Source: an uncultured Prevotella sp. (GTDB lineage: Bacteria > Bacteroidota > Bacteroidia > Bacteroidales > Bacteroidaceae). Taken from it: 11,321 bases of DNA. The DNA lies in contig CAKQEI010000072.1 in the NCBI GenBank assembly GCA_934230115.1, forward strand, positions 1 to 11,321, read 5' to 3'. Made by a program: the position numbers and the translations under genes. This document shows positions 6,050 to 11,321 of the stretch, in pieces; positions within the stretch are counted from its first letter, which is position 1; every line of letters begins with the position of its first letter. A model generated the notes under the pieces. The model searched no databases, was not told where the DNA came from, and was given only the letters and a program-made list of their open reading frames with translations.

Positions 6050-6083
6050 CCCGACAAGGTTTGCACCCTGTCGGGATTTTTTT
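6050..6083 (+). terminator. Rho-independent terminator of the DUF5053-like gene
   Basis: CCCGACAAGG and CCCTGTCGGG form a 10-base stem with one mismatch around TTTGCA, followed by A and seven T residues. It is oriented to end the plus-strand transcript of the gene at 5727-5984. Confidence 0.85.
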
Positions 6084-6089
6084 GCTTTT

Positions 6090-6120
6090 TTGTCAAATTA
6101 CCATTGTCATATTGTCATTT
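6090..6120 (-). repeat. Right 31-base inverted repeat of the island
   Basis: Its reverse complement matches 4161-4191 at 26 of 31 positions, including the 9-base run TGACAATGG. It starts seven bases after the U-run of the plus-strand terminator and ends 22 bases before the minus-strand susCD terminator. Confidence 0.6.
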
Positions 6121-6136
6121 ACAAAACAAGACTGCA

Positions 6137-6180
6137 CAAAAAATCCCCTGCAGAACCAATAGCATGATTCCACAAGGGAT
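6137..6180 (-). terminator. Rho-independent terminator of the susCD operon
   Basis: On the minus strand ATCCCTTG (from 6180) pairs with CAGGGGAT (to 6143) over eight bases with one G-U pair, followed by a run of T. It lies about 50 bases past the susD stop and should end the susCD transcript before the repeat island and the hydrolase gene. The loop of 22 bases is longer than usual. Confidence 0.65.
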
Positions 6181-6195
6181 ATAATTGTTATGAAC

Positions 6196-6212
6196 AAAGT
6201 CCTCGCGACTTT
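6196..6212 (-). other. Short hairpin between the susD stop and the terminator
   Basis: AAAGTC and GACTTT form a perfect six-base stem around a five-base G+C-rich loop, 18 bases after the susD stop codon. It may protect the 3' end of the susCD mRNA or act together with the terminator. Confidence 0.45.
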
Positions 6213-6229
6213 CCTTATTTAATTACAAC

Positions 6230-7984
6230 TTATCGCTTCAAGTTCGGGTTGCGCTCCACCTCTGTTGGCGGATAGATGTGGTAAATTGAATTATCACCCT
6301 TCCAGGTGCCAGTAACAACCATGTTCTCAGGAAGTACGAGGTCCTGTTTCAGAGTATATTCAAATGGCACACCATCGGCTGTCTGGCTGTGTGTGACAGT
6401 ACCTGCAGGAACAAGAACATCGCTCTGAGGACCTACACGATAGTTGAACACATCCTGCAGACGCTCCATGCGGAACTCATCCTCACGGCATGTAACCATA
6501 CCGAGAACGTTGCCAGCAACCTCATATCTGTGCTCGTTGTAAGCAGCTTCAGCAAGCTGATCGTTGGACATAGCGTCGATGGCTGATACAGCTGAAGCAT
6601 CGCTGTAAGCGCGTGAGCGAACCTGCTTCAAGGCTTCTTTAGCCTCAGAGATATACTTGCCTGAACGTGCTGAAGCCTCAGCAAACCAGCAGAGCACCTC
6701 TGAATAGCGGATGAGCTGATGGCGCTTGCCAAGAGTCATACCAGCATAGAGAGGCTTGGTGCAGTCGAAGTCGATTCTTAACGGACTACCCTTCTCGTCG
6801 CAGTTTACAGAGAAGCCTGTGAACATCGGACGGTAGTCGGAGAATACGGCGTTGGTCTTGTCCTTGCCCTCAACATCCTTTACCTTATAATAAGGCTCAC
6901 CATCAACTGTTGCCCACCAGTCTACGTTGTTGCCCTCACCAGTAAGGTATGTCTTTGCATAGACAGCATCCTTACGCGGACCTTCTGGATACTGAGCCCA
7001 GAAGCGACGCTCTGCAAGGAAGTCACCCCAACCGCCCCATGGCAATGAGCCAGGAACATGGCAGCAAGTGAGCTGTGAGTCGTCCCAACCCCAGCTACCT
7101 GTGTTGGCATTGTAGTAGATGCCGAGGATGCACTCGTTGTGGTTGTCGTTGCCATAGCTGTATACGCTGTTCCAGTTAGGAAGCAATGTCTGAATGTTGC
7201 GTGCCTTCACAGCATCAACAACTTCCTTGGCCTTGTCGGCAGCAAGCGCATAGCAGTCGGTCTTCTTGAGTGGATAGCCTGCCATTGACAAGTATACAGA
7301 TGCAAGCATCGACTTAACAGCCTGTGACGAAACATATACGTTGGCGTCGCCAAGATGCTTGGGTGCAGCTGAATATGTCTCGGGCAAGTTGCATTTCTCG
7401 GCTTCCTGCAAGCTCTTCACGATATAGTCATAAAGCTCCTCTACCGAAGCGCAAGGAATAGCGTCTGTATTATTCTTAAGGTCTACCGAGATAACCTCCT
7501 CAGGAGATACTGGCACCGGACCCCATGTGCGAACAAGTCCGTAGTAGGCGTAAGCACGCCAGAAGTAGGCCTGGCCGAGCTGCTCGCCCAACTCAGAAGC
7601 ATCAGCCTTCATGAACTTGGCGCAGTCGATAACGTAGTTGGAGGCCTTGATGATATTGTAGTACCAGCTCCAAAGATCGTTAACACCCTTCAAGTCTGTC
7701 GGGGCTTCAAAAGCGTCGGCAGAGAGATAAGCGGCCTTGTTAGAACCAGTTGTCGACGTTACGTCGTCGCCCATACACTGAACAATCATAGTGTTGGAGT
7801 TGCACTGGAAACCCTGAATGTTGGCATACAGAGAGTTTACGGCAAGGTCGAGGTCGGCATTTGTCTTGAACAGCGTCTCATTGGTCAACTGTCCTTTTGG
7901 ATCCTCAGTAAGGAAGTCGCTACATGATGTTGTGAGCAACATTGAAGCTGCAAGGACGCAGCCTGGTAATATATTTAATTTCAT
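6230..7984 (-). CDS. SusD-like (RagB/SusD) glycan-binding outer-membrane lipoprotein
   Basis: This 584-residue lipoprotein would bind glycan at the cell surface and act as the lid of the SusC transporter. Residues 1-20 are a lipoprotein signal peptide with lipobox LTTSC and Cys21 as the lipidation site. The mature N terminus SDFLTEDPKGQLTNETLF is typical of SusD-like proteins. FWRAYAYYGLVRTWGPVPV (141-159) is the usual N-terminal SusD helix, LIRYSEVLCWFAEA (424-437) begins the C-terminal RagB/SusD domain, and the protein ends YHIYPPTEVERNPN, as in family members. Length is normal. A good ribosome binding site (AAAGGAAA) precedes ATG 7984, 22 bases after the susC stop, so the pair is one operon. 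The aromatic- and Trp-rich segment 299-320 (GWDDSQ to GGWG) is a candidate ligand surface. The glycan bound cannot be read from sequence. Confidence 0.95.
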   Translation of the reverse strand: MKLNILPGCVLAASMLLTTSCSDFLTEDPKGQLTNETLFKTNADLDLAVNSLYANIQGFQCNSNTMIVQCMGDDVTSTTGSNKAAYLSADAFEAPTDLKGVNDLWSWYYNIIKASNYVIDCAKFMKADASELGEQLGQAYFWRAYAYYGLVRTWGPVPVSPEEVISVDLKNNTDAIPCASVEELYDYIVKSLQEAEKCNLPETYSAAPKHLGDANVYVSSQAVKSMLASVYLSMAGYPLKKTDCYALAADKAKEVVDAVKARNIQTLLPNWNSVYSYGNDNHNECILGIYYNANTGSWGWDDSQLTCCHVPGSLPWGGWGDFLAERRFWAQYPEGPRKDAVYAKTYLTGEGNNVDWWATVDGEPYYKVKDVEGKDKTNAVFSDYRPMFTGFSVNCDEKGSPLRIDFDCTKPLYAGMTLGKRHQLIRYSEVLCWFAEASARSGKYISEAKEALKQVRSRAYSDASAVSAIDAMSNDQLAEAAYNEHRYEVAGNVLGMVTCREDEFRMERLQDVFNYRVGPQSDVLVPAGTVTHSQTADGVPFEYTLKQDLVLPENMVVTGTWKGDNSIYHIYPPTEVERNPNLKR

Positions 7985-8006
7985 GACTTATGTTTCCTTT
8001 AATTGT

Positions 8007-11000
8007 TTAGAAGTTGAATCTTGCACCGAAGGTGAATGTTCTCGGAGTTGGGTAAGTACCGCAGTCGATACCGCCAGTAGCATCGCCGTCGCCGTTGTAG
8101 CCAGCTGGGTTAGAGCCCTTGTAGTTGGTGACTGTGAAGAGGTTCTGAACGCTGAAGCTCAAACGGATATCGGCAAACTTGGTAAAGCTCTTAGGCATGT
8201 CATAAGCCAATGTTATGTTCTCGCAACGGAAGTAGTTGGCATTCTCCACCCACTTAGACGAAGCACCGATATAGTTGTTGTTGGCTACGTTCGGGTTGGG
8301 CATTGTCTTGCCTATCTCCTTGAGGAAGTCGGCGTCGGTGAACATACGAGAGTTACCTATCTTTGAGTTCATAGCAAAGCGCAATGCGTTGAGACGCTGT
8401 ACGCCAAATGCTGAGTTGAAGAACGCATTGAGACTCCAGTTCTTGTAAGAGATGGTGTTGTTCCATCCAAGTGTGAAGTCAGGTGTTGACTTGCCAAGCA
8501 CCTTGCGATCTGAATCCTTCGGGTTTCTTACTGCCACGCGCTCGCCCGAATCGTTTGTCGACCAGTATGTATCATAGCCTTCGCTGTCGATACCAGCCCA
8601 CTCCTGACCATAAAACGAACCAAGTGCCTCGCCTTCCTTGATGATACAAGGCTCCACTACTACCGACTGGAAGCTGCCAGTGTGGATAACAGGCTGCTGA
8701 TCGGTAAGCTTCTTAACCTCATTCTTCAGGTAAGTGCCATTGAGAGAGGTCTGCCACTGGAAGTCCTTTGTCTCAACAATGCGAGCGTTTACTGTTATGT
8801 CCAAGCCCTGGTTTGCCACCTTACCGAGGTTGGCCATGTATGTGAAGCCACCCAAAGCGTTGGATGTTGTTGTAGAAAGAAGAGCGTCGCTTGTCTGCTT
8901 GTTGAAGTAGTCGAGGCTCACCTCCAAACGGTTGTTGAAGAAACCGAGGTCTACACCAAGGTCAAACTGCTTGGTCTTCTCCCACTTGATGTCGGGAGTA
9001 GCAATTCTGTCGAGCTTGTAGCCTACAGAAGGATTGCCCACACCATAGTATGTATTGGTTGTTGAGAGCAACGCGAGTGTAGAGTAAGGAGCGATGTCCT
9101 GGTTGCCGATGACACCATAGCTTGCGCGAATCTTCAAATTGCTGAGCAGGTCGCGTGAGCCTTCCATAAACTTCTCGTTGGTCACAGTCCATGCACCAGC
9201 GATTGACGGGAAGTAGCCCCACTTGTTGTTGGTGAAACGGCTTGAACCATCGGCACGGAATGTACCAGTGAGCATATACTTATCGGCGAAGTTGTACATT
9301 ATACGACCTACGCCTGAGAGAAGTGTCCATTCAGAGAAACCGTTGGAAGCCTTCTGAGTGCGTGCGTTTTCAACGTTCCACCAACCGACGTTCTCAGTAA
9401 CAAGGTTCAAACCTGTGATACCCATATTTGTAGTGGTGCTCTTTGTTGCCTCCCATACGCCAGTGGCTGTTAGATGATGGTCGCCCCATGTGTTGGTGTA
9501 AGTAAGGTTATTGGTAGACTGGAGCAATGTGCGCTGTGAGTTGCTGTTGCCCATGTCTATCTGACCTGTACGCGACACCTTGCCTGAAGTAAGGCTGTAT
9601 GAAGTACGGTTCAAATAATCCACACCATTGCTTGTTGTGAATGTCAAGCCGGGGAGGATATTGAACTGCAAGTCGATATGACCATTGAACACGTCTTTGC
9701 GGCGCTCGCTCTGGTTGCCTACAAGCATACCGTAGGCGTTAGGCTCGATAGTGCCGTACATATCCTGTGCATACTTGCCATTTTCATCAAACATGTTCAT
9801 TGTTGGAGATGAGTTGAAGGCAATCCACAATGGGTTGTTGGTTGTGCCAGGAAGGCTTGCCACACCCTTGCCTATGCCACGAGAAGCGTTGAGGTCGACT
9901 GTAACATTGAGCCATTCTGTGAGTTTTGACTTTATGTTGGCCTTAGCAGCGAAACGCTCATACTGGCTACCCTCAAGAGTACCCTCGTGCTTCATGTAGT
10001 TGGCAGAGATGTACGACTGCATACCGTCTGTACCCTTTGTGAAGACGAGTTTGTAGTTCTGTGTCTGACCATTGCGGAACATTACGTCAACCCAGTCAAT
10101 GCCTGGATTTGTGCCATCCAAATAGTCCTTAACCTCGTTCTGTGTCTTGCCGTTATAGTCGATCAATGCCTGAGCGTAATCCTTTGTGCTCATCATCTTA
10201 GGCAGGTTGGTAGCCTTGGAGAAACCATAAGAAGCATCGAATGTGATGCGAGTCTCGCCCTTGACGCCAGTCTTTGTTGTAACGATGACAACACCGTTGG
10301 CACCACGCGAACCGTAGATAGCTGTAGAAGAAGCGTCCTTCAACACCTGCATGCTCTGGATGTCCTCAGGGTTAATGCCGTCGAGACCAGACTCGCGCAC
10401 CATACCATCGACAACATACAAAGGATCGTTGCTCTTTGTAATAGAGTTGGAACCACGCACACGAATCTTGACTGAACCACCAGGGATACCATCTGAAACT
10501 ACATTCACACCCGACATACGACCATTAAGAGCGTCAGATGCCTGAGTGATAGGCTGATCCTTGAATGCCTTGTTGTCCATAACGGCAACAGAGCCAGCCA
10601 AGTCGGCCTTCTTTACAACACCGTAGCCGATAACAACCACGTCGTTGAGCATTTCTGAGTCTTCTGAGAGTGTGATATTAACGTTGCGCTTGCCGCCTAC
10701 AGCCACTTCCTGAGTCTTATAACCAACATAAGACACTACAAGTGTTGCTTTGGCTGGAACATTTACTGTGTATTCACCGTCCACATTGGTGACGGCTCCA
10801 TTTGATTTGTTGCCCTTTTCAACCACGCTCACGCCGATAAGAGGTTCACCGTTTGAATCAACGATGCGGCCTGTAACCTGGCTCTTCTGGGGACCTTGTG
10901 CCACGGTATTAATAATGTTTGCATTTACATCAGCTGCTGACGCATTGGTAGAGCACAACAGCATACCTACAGCAAACGGGAGCACCATGCGCTTCGACAT

Positions 11001-11033
11001 AAAGTGAAACGCTGGACTTTTTACATTTTCCAT
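8007..11033 (-). CDS. SusC-like TonB-dependent outer-membrane glycan transporter
   Basis: This 1008-residue outer-membrane beta-barrel imports oligosaccharides captured by the partner SusD, using energy from TonB-ExbBD. The N-terminal 33 residues are a signal peptide ending NASA. A carboxypeptidase-regulatory-like domain (about 52-123: VTGRIVDSNGEPLIGVSV and so on) follows, then the TonB-box/linker region DVVVIGYGVVKKADLAGSV (131-149) and the plug with the SusC signatures LYVVDGM (205-211) and VLKDASSTAIYGSRGANGVV (230-249). The rest is barrel, ending FTFGARFNF with the C-terminal Phe expected for BAM insertion. There is no N-terminal STN domain, so it is unlikely to signal through an anti-sigma/ECF pair. 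I use ATG 11033; Met12 (MSKRMVLPF) would give a more compact signal peptide. It is first in the susCD operon, with a leader of about 200 bases. Confidence 0.96.
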   Translation of the reverse strand: MENVKSPAFHFMSKRMVLPFAVGMLLCSTNASAADVNANIINTVAQGPQKSQVTGRIVDSNGEPLIGVSVVEKGNKSNGAVTNVDGEYTVNVPAKATLVVSYVGYKTQEVAVGGKRNVNITLSEDSEMLNDVVVIGYGVVKKADLAGSVAVMDNKAFKDQPITQASDALNGRMSGVNVVSDGIPGGSVKIRVRGSNSITKSNDPLYVVDGMVRESGLDGINPEDIQSMQVLKDASSTAIYGSRGANGVVIVTTKTGVKGETRITFDASYGFSKATNLPKMMSTKDYAQALIDYNGKTQNEVKDYLDGTNPGIDWVDVMFRNGQTQNYKLVFTKGTDGMQSYISANYMKHEGTLEGSQYERFAAKANIKSKLTEWLNVTVDLNASRGIGKGVASLPGTTNNPLWIAFNSSPTMNMFDENGKYAQDMYGTIEPNAYGMLVGNQSERRKDVFNGHIDLQFNILPGLTFTTSNGVDYLNRTSYSLTSGKVSRTGQIDMGNSNSQRTLLQSTNNLTYTNTWGDHHLTATGVWEATKSTTTNMGITGLNLVTENVGWWNVENARTQKASNGFSEWTLLSGVGRIMYNFADKYMLTGTFRADGSSRFTNNKWGYFPSIAGAWTVTNEKFMEGSRDLLSNLKIRASYGVIGNQDIAPYSTLALLSTTNTYYGVGNPSVGYKLDRIATPDIKWEKTKQFDLGVDLGFFNNRLEVSLDYFNKQTSDALLSTTTSNALGGFTYMANLGKVANQGLDITVNARIVETKDFQWQTSLNGTYLKNEVKKLTDQQPVIHTGSFQSVVVEPCIIKEGEALGSFYGQEWAGIDSEGYDTYWSTNDSGERVAVRNPKDSDRKVLGKSTPDFTLGWNNTISYKNWSLNAFFNSAFGVQRLNALRFAMNSKIGNSRMFTDADFLKEIGKTMPNPNVANNNYIGASSKWVENANYFRCENITLAYDMPKSFTKFADIRLSFSVQNLFTVTNYKGSNPAGYNGDGDATGGIDCGTYPTPRTFTFGARFNF

Positions 11034-11321
11034 AAATGTGTACTTTAGTTAATAAATTGATGTTTATTGTTTCAGTTTTATTGCTACTCGGACTTTATAC
11101 ACTTTCTCAGTTGTTGTCCTTTTGCTTAGGTTTGTTTGGGGCGTTTTTTTTGATTGTTTATTGCCTATTCATTATCAGTTATTTTAGGCTTCCTTTTAGG
11201 ATTTTTTGGGGTTTATTTCAATCCTTTGCTTTTTTCGGTTGCAAAGTAACTATTCAGCGGTGGTAAAATAGATCAGATTCTATCTTATTCCTCTGTGAGA
11301 TTTTCCTTGAAAATCATCTGC
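11034..11321 (-). promoter_or_regulatory. Upstream region and A-rich leader of the susCD operon, probable -7 element at 11242-11249
   Basis: On the minus strand TTACTTTG (11249-11242, in AGTTACTTTGCAACC) matches TAnnTTTG at seven of eight positions and resembles common Prevotella promoters; the -33 element is weak. It implies a leader of about 200 bases, which is A-rich on the transcribed strand and contains no G+C hairpin or known riboswitch that I can see. The hydrophobic plus-strand reading frame here is explained by the T-rich complement. A binding site for a hybrid two-component or other locus regulator could lie above it, beyond what I can identify. Confidence 0.45.

Larger units (their letters stand above)
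4161..6120. mobile_element. Putative 1.96 kb repeat-rich island bounded by 31-base imperfect inverted repeats
   Basis: The outermost 31 bases at each end (4161-4191 and 6090-6120) are inverted copies with 26 of 31 positions matching. Inside lie all the unusual repeats of the window and one small gene; no transposase or integrase is present, so the island would be non-autonomous. It is AT-rich apart from the palindrome cluster and sits between the terminator of the susCD operon and the probable promoter of the hydrolase. I see no target-site duplication. An alternative is that both ends are copies of a common TGACAAT-type intergenic repeat and not the ends of one element. Confidence 0.35.

Noticed and set aside
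7818..10475. Long plus-strand frames (up to 182 residues) inside susC and susD
   Set aside because: They are antisense shadows of well-supported SusC and SusD genes.
11036..11266. Hydrophobic 76-residue plus-strand frame upstream of susC
   Set aside because: Its Phe/Leu richness results from the T-rich complement of the susC leader; it overlaps the probable susC promoter and has no family resemblance.

Overview
The window looks like a Bacteroidales chromosome, probably Prevotella/Segatella-like. The evidence is an adjacent SusC/SusD pair, promoter elements of the Bacteroides type (TAnnTTTG, with a TTTG about 20 bases upstream in one case), weak AT-rich ribosome binding sites, and the small DUF5053-like gene. 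The genus is an inference. The glycan genes are visibly richer in G+C than the AT-rich left end and the AT-rich 3.9-6.2 kb stretch, so the window is a mosaic.

Layout from left to right. (1) Positions 1-939, minus strand: a small Xre/Cro-type HTH regulator followed 28 bases later by a Dam-type N6-adenine methyltransferase that runs off the left edge. This could be the visible part of a restriction-modification or other mobile methylation cassette. (2) Positions 940-1277: AT-rich, with two divergent TATCTTTG promoter elements and no convincing gene. (3) Positions 1278-1613, minus: the decayed 5' part of a GH89 (alpha-N-acetylglucosaminidase, NAGLU-type) gene, with signal peptide, internal deletions and frameshifts. 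(4) Positions 1693-3918, minus: a secreted glycoside hydrolase resembling clan GH-D (GH27/GH36), with a candidate nucleophile in KYDG and a candidate acid/base in RxxxD. (5) Positions about 4161-6120: a 1.96 kb block bounded by 31-base imperfect inverted repeats. It is packed with non-coding structure: five 22-base tandem repeats, a cluster of G+C-rich palindromes, three 34-base tandem repeats and two long inverted-repeat modules built of 9-base units. It ends with one small plus-strand gene (DUF5053-like) with its own promoter and terminator. (6) Positions 6230-11033, minus: a SusD-like lipoprotein and a SusC-like TonB-dependent transporter in one operon, with promoter and a roughly 200-base leader at the right end.

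How the parts fit. SusC and SusD form an outer-membrane glycan importer. The GH-D-like enzyme and the lost GH89 enzyme would have trimmed alpha-linked sugars from the same or a related glycan, so this is a small or partly degraded polysaccharide utilisation locus. The susCD transcript has its own terminator just after susD, and the hydrolase has its own probable promoter. The 1.96 kb repeat-rich block sits exactly between those two signals, which fits an insertion that separated the importer from its enzymes. That block, and the paired inverted-repeat modules within it, is the part of the window least explained by known features.
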